In this document: positions 8,068-16,271 of the stretch, piece after piece
How positions within the stretch are numbered: the first letter of the stretch is position 1
How the letters are laid out: the number at the start of each line of letters is the position of its first letter
NCBI GenBank assembly: GCA_948470905.1
Contig: CAOKQK010000005.1
Span: 1-64,000 of the forward strand
DNA length: 64,000 bases
Direction of reading: 5' to 3'
Source: an uncultured Lachnospiraceae bacterium
Lineage (GTDB): Bacteria > Bacillota > Clostridia > Lachnospirales > Lachnospiraceae
Notes under the pieces: generated by a model
Told to the model about the DNA's origin: nothing
The model's database searches: none
The model's input: the letters and a program-made list of their open reading frames with translations, nothing else
Translations under genes and position numbers: made by a program

Positions 8068-8403
8068 TCATTTCTTCATAATGCTGCCTACGCTGCCTGC
8101 AAAGCTCTGCCACAGCTCCCACAGCTCTGTGAGCACCGCCCTGCCTTCTCCGGTTATCCGGTAATATTTTTTGGAGACTTCCCTGCCCTTCGGCTCGCTC
8201 CACCTGTTTGTCACCAGACCGTCCTCCTCCATGCGATACAGGATAGGATACAAAGTTCCCTCTTTCAGCATAAAAGTCCCATCACTTCTTTCCTTCAGCT
8301 CACAGATCAGCTGATAACCATACTTCTCATTCTCCGAGAGCAGCCGCAGCACCAGCATCTCCAACACGCCTTTCTTCATCTGCTGCTCATACTTCTGCTT
8401 CAA
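8068..8403 (-). CDS. PadR-family transcriptional regulator
   Basis: This is a 111-residue winged-helix protein with the PadR signature: MKKGVLEMLVLRLLSE, YGYQLICELKER, then EGTLYPILYRMEEDGLV with the wing, and a C-terminal dimerisation helix. The start appears to be TTG at 8403, eight bases after GGAGG; no ATG gives a better start. It is the first gene of a two-gene operon with the HAAS protein, an arrangement typical of PadR regulators that control their own operon. An inverted repeat overlapping the -10 region (8465-8488) is a plausible operator. Confidence 0.9.
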   Translation of the reverse strand: MKQKYEQQMKKGVLEMLVLRLLSENEKYGYQLICELKERSDGTFMLKEGTLYPILYRMEEDGLVTNRWSEPKGREVSKKYYRITGEGRAVLTELWELWQSFAGSVGSIMKK

Positions 8404-8464
8404 CACATCACCTCCGCATCCTAAAAAGCTTACCTGTATAGTCCACATACCCAATATATATTTA

Positions 8465-8507
8465 GCATTACTAAGTACATATTAATGCCATTAAATGAAA
8501 TTGTCAA
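8465..8507 (-). promoter_or_regulatory. padR promoter with overlapping inverted repeat
   Basis: TTGACA (8502-8507) and TAATAT (8479-8484) are 17 bases apart on the minus strand. The inverted repeat GCATTA-N12-TAATGC (8465-8488) overlaps the -10 box. PadR proteins typically bind such sites in their own promoters; the assignment here is inferred. Confidence 0.65.
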
Positions 8508-8640
8508 GAGCCAACATACAAGTCTTTCCTTTTTCTTCATATTGTAGTATAATGTACACAGTACTAATATGAGAAAATGCCGACCGGGGCCGGGGAACCG
8601 AAGATTTTTCGGATTTCTGCCCACAGGATGAACGAATTCA

Positions 8641-8715
8641 GCAGGGGAAATCTTTCCCTCTGCCCGTTGCGCGGCCCGTATGCTGCGCCAGCAGCAAGCT
8701 TCTATATGCGGGCCT
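8641..8715. repeat. Dispersed structured repeat, family 1, copy B
   Basis: It has the same core as copies at 5345 and 63352: a GGGAAATCTTTCCC hairpin, CTGCCCGTTGCGCGG, TATGCTGCGCCAGCAGC and CTATATGCGGGCC. GGCCCGTAT can pair with ATATGCGGGCC, giving a cloverleaf-like fold. It lies in the presumed kduD leader. Confidence 0.75.
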
Positions 8716-8784
8716 GTATACCAAAACAGGAACAACGCCTGAGGAGCTGTTCCTAAACACACAGACAAACAGGAGGGCTGCACG

Positions 8785-9555
8785 ATGACTGGTAATTATA
8801 TGGACATGTTTTCATTGAAGGGAAAAACCGCGCTGGTGACAGGCGCCAACACCGGGCTGGGACAGGGGATCTGCCTTGCCTACGCCCAGGCAGGCGCAAA
8901 CGTAGTCGGTGTGGCACGCAGAAGCTGCCGGGAAACAGCGGAGAAGATTGAGGCGGTTTCCGGACACTTTACGGAAGTCATTGCTGACCTTTCCGATCTG
9001 TCCGTGATCCCCCGCATCGCCGCCGAGGCAAACGCTGCTTACGGACGCGTGGATATTCTTGTCAACAACGCCGGGATTATCAAGAGATGCGACGCGGTGG
9101 ACGTCACAATAGAAGATTGGGACTCTGTGATCGAGGTAAATCAGAGAATGGTATTCTTCCTCTGCCAGGCTTTTGCAAAGGGATGGATCCAGGACAATAA
9201 AGGCGGTAAGATCATCAACATTGCCTCTATGCTCAGCTTCCAGGGCGGGATCCGGGTGCCCTCCTACGCCGCAAGCAAAAGCGCGGTCATGGGGCTTACC
9301 AGAGCTCTGGCAAATGAGTGGAGCAAATACAATATCAATGTAAACGCCATTGCCCCGGGCTATATGGCGACCAACAACACGGCAAACCTGCGGTCAGACG
9401 AACAGCGCGAGGAAGAAATCCTGTCCCGCATTCCCGCCGGCCGCTGGGGCACCCCGGAAGACATCGCGGGAGCGGCGATCTTCCTGGCATCCGAGGCTTC
9501 CTCCTATATAAACGGCTTTACGCTGGCTGTGGACGGCGGCTGGCTGGCAAGGTGA
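8785..9555 (+). CDS. kduD: SDR oxidoreductase, probable 2-dehydro-3-deoxy-D-gluconate 5-dehydrogenase
   Basis: The 256-residue protein is a classical short-chain dehydrogenase: nucleotide-binding TGANTGLGQG (about 20-29), NNAGI (about 93-97), catalytic Ser in the NIAS region, and YAASK (Tyr/Lys near 160). Overall sequence (FSLKGKTALVTGANTGLG, and NVNAIAPGYMATNNTA) resembles KduD, which interconverts keto-deoxy-gluconate isomers with NAD(P) in pectin or uronate breakdown. No other kdu gene is near, so the exact substrate is inferred. AGGAGGG precedes the ATG by seven bases. A possible promoter has TATAAT near 8554. The gene stands alone between divergent and convergent neighbours. Confidence 0.8.
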   Translation: MTGNYMDMFSLKGKTALVTGANTGLGQGICLAYAQAGANVVGVARRSCRETAEKIEAVSGHFTEVIADLSDLSVIPRIAAEANAAYGRVDILVNNAGIIKRCDAVDVTIEDWDSVIEVNQRMVFFLCQAFAKGWIQDNKGGKIINIASMLSFQGGIRVPSYAASKSAVMGLTRALANEWSKYNINVNAIAPGYMATNNTANLRSDEQREEEILSRIPAGRWGTPEDIAGAAIFLASEASSYINGFTLAVDGGWLAR

Positions 9556-9569
9556 TCCTGGGATCACCC
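9552..9569. terminator. Stem-loop at the end of kduD
   Basis: GGTGATCC and GGATCACC form a perfect eight-pair stem overlapping the kduD stop codon. There is no T-run, so it may mark or protect the 3' end in this convergent junction rather than terminate alone. Confidence 0.4.
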
Positions 9570-9589
9570 TGCTGTCCTGCGCCGGATCC

Positions 9590-10648
9590 TCAGCTGGAAG
9601 ATGAGCTGGAAGCAGCCGCCGCCGCGGTACTGGCTGCGATCGCGGCACACATGGCCGCCTCCTGAGCCACCACCAGCGACACTGCACTGATCGTCGTCTG
9701 CATGGCCAGCGGCACTGTTCCATCCAATGCCGTCTGTCCGACCGCAGACGCTGTGCGATCCGCTGCCAGCTGCAGTCCCCCCGCCTGTATATGCTCTTTC
9801 TGTGCCAGCATTCCCGCATACATCAGGCGCTGCTTCCTGTTAATGCTGCCCAGCATCCCAAAGCCCTTCTGCTCCGACAGCCAGCTGTCAATTTCCAGCA
9901 TTTCCTGTACGATCTGCCCGGAATCCACGTCCGTCATTGCGAAAATCCCCAGCGCGGGAAGCTCATACTCCGTCCCGAATTTTCGTCCCGCTTCTTTCAG
10001 CTTCCGGAACAGCTCCATAGTCCTGCCGCACTTCTCCTTTGGCGTCCCCTCACACAGCGACAGTACATGCGCCAGGGACTGTACCGCGTTTCCGGAGAAG
10101 AATTCAGGCTTGAGCAGCCCGTAGCACGCCTCCATATCACTGATCAGCTCGTCATCCGGCCTGTCCGAAAGCGCTGACAAAGCACAGAACGCACTGTCCT
10201 CGCCGGATGTGAGAAAGGGATGCTCCGTCTTCATCCGCTCATAAATCCTCCTGGTACGCCCGGCAACCTCCTCATAGGCAAAAGGTTCCGCCAGCTGGGC
10301 GATCACCATAGCTGCCAGCGGCAGATAAGCAGAACCCCAGAACTCCTTCTTTAAGCGCTCATACACTGCAATCCCATTGTCCAGAGTGCGCTCCGGATTA
10401 CCTGTAACCGCCAGCATAGCCGCAATGGGCGAGCGGGCTGTCCCCCGAAAATTGGAGAAAATCCCCAGCTTTTCTTTCAAAAGCCTCTTGCTCTGCTCCA
10501 AAAGGCTTTCGTCAACATTTCTGTCCTTCATCACATAGATCCCCGCACATGTCAGCTGTATCAGCCCGCCATCCCAGGGAAACACCTGCCTGACCTGGTC
10601 CCTGCAGCGGATCAGCTGTTCACAGCTTTTCCGTACCGTATCCTTCAT
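9590..10648 (-). CDS. DUF4003 family protein
   Basis: The 352-residue, largely helical soluble protein belongs to DUF4003, whose function is not known. It carries repeated helical segments such as SPIAAMLAV and LPLAAMVIAQLAE. It ends in an Ala-rich stretch and a run of six Ser at the very C terminus, which is unusual. The start at 10648 has a strong AAAGGAGAGG site. It is the last gene of the operon DUF4956-VTC-CotH-DUF4003, 37 bases after the CotH stop. DUF4003 is not, as far as I know, an established partner of these genes. Confidence 0.75.
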   Translation of the reverse strand: MKDTVRKSCEQLIRCRDQVRQVFPWDGGLIQLTCAGIYVMKDRNVDESLLEQSKRLLKEKLGIFSNFRGTARSPIAAMLAVTGNPERTLDNGIAVYERLKKEFWGSAYLPLAAMVIAQLAEPFAYEEVAGRTRRIYERMKTEHPFLTSGEDSAFCALSALSDRPDDELISDMEACYGLLKPEFFSGNAVQSLAHVLSLCEGTPKEKCGRTMELFRKLKEAGRKFGTEYELPALGIFAMTDVDSGQIVQEMLEIDSWLSEQKGFGMLGSINRKQRLMYAGMLAQKEHIQAGGLQLAADRTASAVGQTALDGTVPLAMQTTISAVSLVVAQEAAMCAAIAASTAAAAASSSSSS

Positions 10649-10685
10649 AACCTCTCCTTTTACTATTTCTTGTTTTGCTGTTATT

Positions 10686-12380
10686 TCATTGCCCGCCGGA
10701 ATAATATGGCCACGCGGCAAAATAACCGTCAAGCCAGTCCATTCGCCTGCGCTGGAACTCCTTCAGATAATCTATATCCAGATTCACCCCTCCCTGGGGC
10801 CAGCGCTCCTTTTCCCGCATAAAAGCCCCCGTGGACAGCAGATACTCCCTGTTTTCCTCCAACAGCCCAATCACGCGGTCCGTGGCAAGGAAATCCTTCC
10901 TGTACCTCTCCCATCTCTCCAAAAGCCTGGAGACAACCGCCTCCGGATCAGCCTCATACAGCCGGAACAAGGTTTCTTCCGCATATTCCTTCTGGAAATC
11001 GCCGTCAAAGACAACACACATTTCTGTCCCGTACTCATATATGTTCCCAAAGGTATAATCCAAGTCCCAGGGAACCTGCCTCATCCTGTAATTTTCAATG
11101 CCGTCACCGCATTCTGCCGCGAAATAAATATTCTTGAAAAAATTATCGCTGCCGCTGACTACCATGTTAAATATCAGCATATCACAGAAATTATCAGGAT
11201 CAATATGTTGCACTGCTTCCTCATACGGGACGATGTCTCCCCGGTGGAATATCTCCAGATAATCATCCATGGGATACCATGCCGCCTGATAGTCATTTAT
11301 CACCTTGGGATATCGTATCCTGACAGGATGCTGGAGCTTCCACCCCTTGTCCGCAGATTCCTGAATGCTTTCACTGTCGGGGATTTCCCAGCCAATGACC
11401 TTATACAGGATATCATTCTTTTGCAGATCCAGCTTCTTCGCATCGATAGGTTCCACCAGGCAGTAAACACCTCTATACTCATTATCCACGATCAGTTCCA
11501 CGTATTCCATATTTGGCCCCGATTCGTTGATATCCCCGTTTGCCCCGTCGATCAGCTCCCAGATCTGGGACGACGTGATCTCACGGATACGGCTGCTGTC
11601 CGTGTACAGGGAATTCAGCTTCCACTTACTGTCCGAACGCATGCCTGCCAGAGACACATCCACCTTATTTCCCCGGTGATCCAGCAGATCAATGCTGTAG
11701 GACTTTTTCTCAAACCAGGAGGTAGAAGCACCCTTATAATGATAACAGACCGCCGCCTCCGTGATCTGGTACTGCCCGCCCAGGCTCCCCGGGTCCATCA
11801 TAAGGAATCTGCCATAATACTCCGTCCCCGAACCATAATACCTTTCATCCGGATCAGCATCCTCCGGGAGTTCTTCGCCTTTTGCCTCATACTCTGTTAC
11901 CATGGAGATCAGGGGCATGCCCGTTATTGCCAACAGGAACTTATAATACTCTCCCCCGCCGGCCGGCACATATAAGGCGAAATCATGGCTGTTCCTGACT
12001 GCTTCCATTCTTTTCTCCCTCTCTGTCAGGAGCTCCAAATCATCGCGCAGAATGTATAAGGGGCGGCTCTCCCCGTCTATCACCGCAGAAAGCTCCCCAT
12101 ACATTTCAGCCTCCCCGCAGTTCTGGGGCAGATAAAGCCTGTTTTCCTCCCTGTCATAGGCAAGCAAGGTCCCCTCATAATATATGCCCGGATTATGATC
12201 CGGTGCTTCCCTGGGCAGCCCCGGAATCTCATCCTCCCCGCCCACCGGGGTCAGAGAGCTCTCCAGCAAAGCACCCCCGCCATTCCCGGTCTTTGAGAAC
12301 TGCCTGTATTTTATGACGCCCAGACCCACCAGGGCCACACACCCTGCCAGCACAACAATTCCTATCCTATACAGCTTCAT
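10686..12380 (-). CDS. CotH-like kinase family protein, membrane anchored
   Basis: The 564-residue protein starts with a membrane anchor (about residues 5-25) and an extracytoplasmic region. The CotH domain follows: WFEKKSYSIDLLD, WKLNSLYTDSSRIREITSSQIWELI, EYRGVYCLVEPID, and the active-site-like segment RQVPWDLDYTFGN. CotH in Bacillus is a spore-coat protein kinase; related proteins in bacteria without a coat role sit with VTC polymerases, as here. The start at 12380 follows GGAAGG; a much longer reading to 12551 overlaps the previous gene and is rejected. Part of the DUF4956-VTC-CotH-DUF4003 operon. The outside location, inferred from the anchor, is odd for a kinase. Confidence 0.85.
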   Translation of the reverse strand: MKLYRIGIVVLAGCVALVGLGVIKYRQFSKTGNGGGALLESSLTPVGGEDEIPGLPREAPDHNPGIYYEGTLLAYDREENRLYLPQNCGEAEMYGELSAVIDGESRPLYILRDDLELLTEREKRMEAVRNSHDFALYVPAGGGEYYKFLLAITGMPLISMVTEYEAKGEELPEDADPDERYYGSGTEYYGRFLMMDPGSLGGQYQITEAAVCYHYKGASTSWFEKKSYSIDLLDHRGNKVDVSLAGMRSDSKWKLNSLYTDSSRIREITSSQIWELIDGANGDINESGPNMEYVELIVDNEYRGVYCLVEPIDAKKLDLQKNDILYKVIGWEIPDSESIQESADKGWKLQHPVRIRYPKVINDYQAAWYPMDDYLEIFHRGDIVPYEEAVQHIDPDNFCDMLIFNMVVSGSDNFFKNIYFAAECGDGIENYRMRQVPWDLDYTFGNIYEYGTEMCVVFDGDFQKEYAEETLFRLYEADPEAVVSRLLERWERYRKDFLATDRVIGLLEENREYLLSTGAFMREKERWPQGGVNLDIDYLKEFQRRRMDWLDGYFAAWPYYSGGQ

Positions 12381-12384
12381 CGCA

Positions 12385-13080
12385 CTACCTTCCCATATAC
12401 TGCATCTTCCGTGAGATATAATATTTTGAAAAATTAGTCTGACGTATATCAGACACCTGCAGCGCATTATAGATGAAATCCGGGACGATCCCGGTGTACT
12501 TGACCTCCAGGATGTGGAAGCCCGCCTGCATGACCGGGCGCAGAGGCACACCAGGCTCCAGAAAATCCCTGTTCCTGCCGGACATGGCTATATTCCTGTC
12601 AAAGGTGATCCTGACATTGCCCACAGGATAGGTGTACGCAGTGCGTTCATACTGTACCATAACCTTCGGCACAAATGCCCGCAGCGCCATTTCCGCACAA
12701 AAACACCTAAGCAGCGGTTCCTGCCCAAAAAGCCCCCCGCACCTCCCCTGCATCAGTTCTTCACATTCCTCCCTGGTGATCCTGCAGGACTCCTTCCTGG
12801 CCAGATCCCGGTCTTTATATTTACACTCCAGAAAAATCTGGTCCGCATTTTCGTTGTAAATACGGATCCGGTACTTTTTTCTCGGCGCAACGCCATTCTC
12901 ATTTTCCCAAAAACAGGTATCCTGATAATCGTCAAAATAAAGGCTCCTCACACGATACTTCCCATTTTCATCCCCGTGGGAATCCGGCCTGCATATATTG
13001 CATATGCTGTACTCAGTCCGTACCAGCTCCTCGCCGGAACAGACATACTTGATCTCATTTCTCCATATTTTATCATTCAT
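12385..13080 (-). CDS. VTC-domain polyphosphate polymerase
   Basis: The 231-residue soluble protein has the VTC tunnel-fold motifs: an early EIKYVC, YRVRSLYFDD, the basic strands RKKYRIRIYN and FLECKYKDRD, a distal VRITFDRNI and a final ILEVKYTG. In yeast this fold in Vtc4 makes polyphosphate from ATP at the membrane. The neighbouring four-helix DUF4956 protein ends 17 bases upstream of the start and the CotH protein begins four bases downstream, so the three are co-translated. It is likely the catalytic unit of a bacterial VTC-DUF4956 system. No key basic residue is obviously missing. Confidence 0.88.
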   Translation of the reverse strand: MNDKIWRNEIKYVCSGEELVRTEYSICNICRPDSHGDENGKYRVRSLYFDDYQDTCFWENENGVAPRKKYRIRIYNENADQIFLECKYKDRDLARKESCRITREECEELMQGRCGGLFGQEPLLRCFCAEMALRAFVPKVMVQYERTAYTYPVGNVRITFDRNIAMSGRNRDFLEPGVPLRPVMQAGFHILEVKYTGIVPDFIYNALQVSDIRQTNFSKYYISRKMQYMGR

Positions 13081-13094
13081 AAGCCACGCCCGCC

Positions 13095-13772
13095 TCAATA
13101 TGTCGCTTCCCCCTCATGCAAAAGAAGGGATGCCGACGATACTCCCGTTAAAGCCTGGATCTCCTGGACCAGGTCAGAACAGTCCTTCTTCATGCGCAGC
13201 TCTACGATCATATCCAGCCCCTGATTTGTGATGTTGCGCGACTTGACCTTATAGCTCTTTGTATACTTTGCAACGATTGCAAGGATCCCCTTTTCACCGG
13301 ATTTCTCAGATGTGTTGATAATAAGGAGCATGGGCAGGCGCACCGCCGGAAGCAGCTCCAGGGCGGCGATCACCAGCGATACCCCCACTGAGGTCAGCAC
13401 CGCAAGCTCAAACAGCCCCACGCCGCAGATGATGCCCATGCTGATGGACCAAAACAGAAAAATCAGATCCATGGGATCCTTGACTGCCGTCCGGAACCTG
13501 ACGATGGACAGCGCCCCCACCATTCCAAGGGATACCACCACACTGGACTGTATGGTCAGAATCACCGCAGTTGTGATCATGGCAAGCACGACCAGAGATA
13601 TGCTGAAGCTTTTGGAATAAAATGCCTTCCTTGTCACCACCCGGTAGACCAGGAAAATATAGAGTCCCACCCCGCAGGCAACCGCCATGGCGATAAGGAT
13701 ATCCTGCATGGTTATATCTGTTAAATTGTATGATTCCAAAAAGGACTTTTTCAAAATGTCTTTAAAACCCAT
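13095..13772 (-). CDS. DUF4956 membrane protein, VTC partner
   Basis: The 225-residue protein has four hydrophobic helices (about 22-45, 55-75, 78-95 and 105-140, with the conserved VGALSIVRFRTAVKDP loop) and a cytosolic ferredoxin-like C-terminal domain. DUF4956 proteins are found next to VTC polymerases and are thought to form the membrane part of the system. AGGAGG precedes the ATG by seven bases. It is the first gene of the operon. Confidence 0.85.
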   Translation of the reverse strand: MGFKDILKKSFLESYNLTDITMQDILIAMAVACGVGLYIFLVYRVVTRKAFYSKSFSISLVVLAMITTAVILTIQSSVVVSLGMVGALSIVRFRTAVKDPMDLIFLFWSISMGIICGVGLFELAVLTSVGVSLVIAALELLPAVRLPMLLIINTSEKSGEKGILAIVAKYTKSYKVKSRNITNQGLDMIVELRMKKDCSDLVQEIQALTGVSSASLLLHEGEATY

Positions 13773-13837
13773 TACGTTTTCCTCCTATGTTCTCTGCTGA
13801 CCTTATCTCATTTAATATTAATATATTTCATATCTAT

Positions 13838-13882
13838 TATACCTTTGGGAACTGTTGATAAATCTTTACAATTAGCTTGTCA
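13838..13882 (-). promoter_or_regulatory. Candidate promoter of the DUF4956-VTC operon
   Basis: On the minus strand a TTGACA is followed after 17 bases by TATCAA, and a separate TATAAT lies 24 bases further on. The true start is uncertain, but the AT-rich stretch just upstream of the operon is the likely promoter. Confidence 0.35.
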
Positions 13883-13916
13883 AAATTTGTATGGACAATT
13901 CCCCGGCGCATGTCTT

Positions 13917-14160
13917 AAAAATCATTCCCCACACCTGCACACCCGCTTCCAAATGAGCAAAACCCGGATGCGAAAGCAGACGCAAGAGTGCGTAAGAGTT
14001 ATGTGAATGCGGGAGCCAGGTTGGAGGTTCCTTGGAACGTCCAACCACACAGGTGAAAATAATTTAATCTCCCACAAATTATGACGCACATTTGGCAGGA
14101 AGCATTTTTCAAACACGACCCAGATATGAATCAATGAATACAGTACAGATTATATTTTAC
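13917..14160. repeat. Intergenic repeat-like block
   Basis: This gene-free block lies between the DUF4956 and DUF1848 genes. A minus-strand frame (14134-13922) has no ribosome site. From memory, its translation resembles spurious ORFs often predicted in Lachnospiraceae intergenic DNA, pointing to a dispersed repeat rather than a gene. I cannot verify copy number here. Confidence 0.45.
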
Positions 14161-14230
14161 CTAAAATATAGAAGAAAGTAAAGGAAAACACAACTCGCAC
14201 AACGCTTAAAAAATTTAGACAGGCAACATT

Positions 14231-15157
14231 CTAAAACAGACTCAGCTGATCATCAAGCCATCTCGCCTGCTTTGCCTCATGAATCCGGTCCCCTTCCATG
14301 CTCCCGCCGACCAAAAACGGCGACTTTGGGTCATGTGCCTTCATATTCCGTCTCACGCTCTCCACATCCCCATTGGCATAACAATATCTGCACAGATGCC
14401 CGCACGTGTCATAGCTTCCTATGTCATTCCCCATAAGGCACGCGCACTCCGGCCTGGGGGATTTCCTTTTCGGCGCCTTCAGCTTCCCATGAAGCGCCGT
14501 CTCAAAGGTCTCCACTGTCATACATCCGCCGCATTCAGCCCCATAAGGTTCCAGGTCATTTCCCTCGGCACAGGGTTTGATAATCATTCCATACTTTCTC
14601 CCGATACGGATAAATTCTTTTCCAAGCCGAATACGCTCCTCCGGCTTTACAATCCCTGCTTCCGGAAAATTCCGCCGTACCTTTTTATACAGATCAATAA
14701 AACTGATAACACAGGTTTTGGTAAAGCCGCTCAATGTCGCCGCTATTTTCTCGAAATCCTCTATATGCCGCTCCATTCCATACTTTTCCGACAAAAAGAC
14801 CGGATCATACCGCCACCCCACACAGTCAATCCCCACCATATCGGACAGGGCCTTGAAGTCCTCCATCACCTTCTCCTTCTCCGGCACATTCGGTTCAATA
14901 TCCCTGCCGTAAGGCGTAATGGTCACAAACCAATATTGACCATAAGGCTTTAAAAGATCCATGTGCGGAAACATTGGAGCCGGGTTCTTGGTGCAGAAAA
15001 CGATCAGGTCAACCACCTCCGGTGACAGGCAGTACCGCGTGACGGAAGCCGGGTGATACGGGTTGCGGACGCAGACAAACCCTTCCCTCAACCGATTTGC
15101 AAACCACTCTGAATAAAATGCCGGAATGTCCGTCCTCATTCCTGTATGTATGATCAT
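14231..15157 (-). CDS. DUF1848 family protein with Fe-S motif
   Basis: The 308-residue protein matches DUF1848: an early segment RNPYHPASVTRYCLSPE, then IVFCTKNPAPM, GWRYDPVF, and a C-terminal cysteine cluster CGHLCRYCYAN that could bind an iron-sulfur cluster. The fold is thought to be TIM-barrel-like and related to spore photoproduct lyase or radical SAM proteins, but activity is unknown. GGAGG lies seven bases before the ATG at 15157. It is transcribed alone. It borders the accessory island on its left side. Confidence 0.82.
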   Translation of the reverse strand: MIIHTGMRTDIPAFYSEWFANRLREGFVCVRNPYHPASVTRYCLSPEVVDLIVFCTKNPAPMFPHMDLLKPYGQYWFVTITPYGRDIEPNVPEKEKVMEDFKALSDMVGIDCVGWRYDPVFLSEKYGMERHIEDFEKIAATLSGFTKTCVISFIDLYKKVRRNFPEAGIVKPEERIRLGKEFIRIGRKYGMIIKPCAEGNDLEPYGAECGGCMTVETFETALHGKLKAPKRKSPRPECACLMGNDIGSYDTCGHLCRYCYANGDVESVRRNMKAHDPKSPFLVGGSMEGDRIHEAKQARWLDDQLSLF

Positions 15158-15190
15158 GACAATACCTCCAGTATCCACTCAATATTCCCG

Positions 15191-15250
15191 CCTATACACA
15201 TAGCCTGCGCCCCAAATTCCCGCGGACAGACACCTTCCCATGATCATCCT
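15191..15250. repeat. Island-flanking direct repeat, left copy
   Basis: The sequence CCTATACACATAG followed by a CCCGCGG-CAGAC-CCT-CCCATGAT pattern matches the copy at 16966-17024 in the same orientation. It sits immediately upstream of the DUF1848 gene start. Confidence 0.65.
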
Positions 15251-15451
15251 GATTCCCATTTGCCTTCCCTTCTCCCAGAATCGCTGTATCCAGTTTTTTC
15301 TTATCTACTATTTCCTCAAAATCTCCTCTTCATCTGCTGATGTCAAGCAGGGAACAAACTTTTTTGAAGCCTTTTGATTTTGGGATTAATAAACCAAAAA
15401 GTCACAGCATATCATATACGCCGTGGCTTTTCTCATTTAAACAGACAGGTT

Positions 15452-15925
15452 CTATTGCTCCATATCTTCCTCTGATATTTCTGACTCAACCGTCTCCTGC
15501 AGCAAAATATCTTCATCTTTACACATCCTGTCAATAATATAACTGTCTATCTTATTTACAATATACTTTGTATTTTCTATTAATTGCCTTGTTTCCTCTT
15601 TACTGGCAACATAGAAATCATCATAATCAGACGCAGTACGAATTTGTTCGGCACCAGCAATTTTCTGGTAATCTTCGGATGTAAAAGTACCGTCTCCATT
15701 ATAGATAAAACAATAATTAAACTGCTTCAATCCCCCGTTATGTGTTGTCGCTTCCATCTGCGCCATTGCCAAAAGGGCTTTTATACTTTTTTCCATTGCG
15801 TAAAAGGCTCTGTTATTCGCCGACTTATAGGACTCCCGCTCTAATAATCCGATTGCCTCTTCCAGCAGCTCTTTTGCCCGCTCTAACCTGACCTTGGCCA
15901 GCGCATCATAGTATTCCTTATCCAT
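15452..15925 (-). CDS. HEPN-domain protein (putative toxin)
   Basis: The 157-residue helical protein has the HEPN pattern ANNRAFYAMEKSIKALLA (about 36-53) and RTASDYDDFY (about 96-105), with a short acidic tail. In HEPN/MNT (type VII-like) systems the HEPN partner is an RNase toxin, and the nucleotidyltransferase silences it by AMPylation of a Tyr. The canonical R-x4-6-H RNase motif is not obvious here, so it may be a divergent toxin or a non-toxic relative. It overlaps the upstream nucleotidyltransferase gene by eight bases. GAGG precedes its ATG. Confidence 0.82.
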   Translation of the reverse strand: MDKEYYDALAKVRLERAKELLEEAIGLLERESYKSANNRAFYAMEKSIKALLAMAQMEATTHNGGLKQFNYCFIYNGDGTFTSEDYQKIAGAEQIRTASDYDDFYVASKEETRQLIENTKYIVNKIDSYIIDRMCKDEDILLQETVESEISEEDMEQ

Positions 15926-16271
15926 ATAGCACCTCGCCTTCGGAATCTATATTTTGAAAAAATAAGTACCATGATTTCTTTTGCATAAATTCGGCATATG
16001 GCAGACAGACGAAATTTACGATTGAAAAATATTTCACTGCTAACTGCGTTGATATTTCAGCAATTATACTATTGTACTTCTTTACTTCCAGTCTGTCGCA
16101 AGCCGTGATAAGTGCAATGTCTATATCCGAATCCTGCGTATAATCTCCACGTGCGCAGGAACCGTATAAAACCACCCTTATCAAGTCTTTTCCCATTACC
16201 CTTTTGATCATATCTGTGGCTTCATTTTTTACTTTTCCAATTATGGTATCATTTAACACCATCTCATCCAT
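15918..16271 (-). CDS. Minimal nucleotidyltransferase (MNT, putative antitoxin)
   Basis: The 117-residue protein carries the nucleotidyltransferase signature GSCARGDYTQDSDIDIAL (about 37-54), with the two metal-binding Asp in DID and a third acidic position later. This is the MNT half of a HEPN/MNT pair, which transfers AMP to its partner. The active-site residues appear intact. The start at 16271 has a modest GGGG..AGAGAAG site; an ATG four codons on is possible. It is translated first and overlaps the HEPN gene. Confidence 0.86.
   Translation of the reverse strand: MDEMVLNDTIIGKVKNEATDMIKRVMGKDLIRVVLYGSCARGDYTQDSDIDIALITACDRLEVKKYNSIIAEISTQLAVKYFSIVNFVCLPYAEFMQKKSWYLFFQNIDSEGEVLYG

Noticed and set aside
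13922..14134. 70-codon minus-strand frame
   Set aside because: No ribosome site and no promoter; it looks like a spurious frame within a dispersed intergenic repeat.
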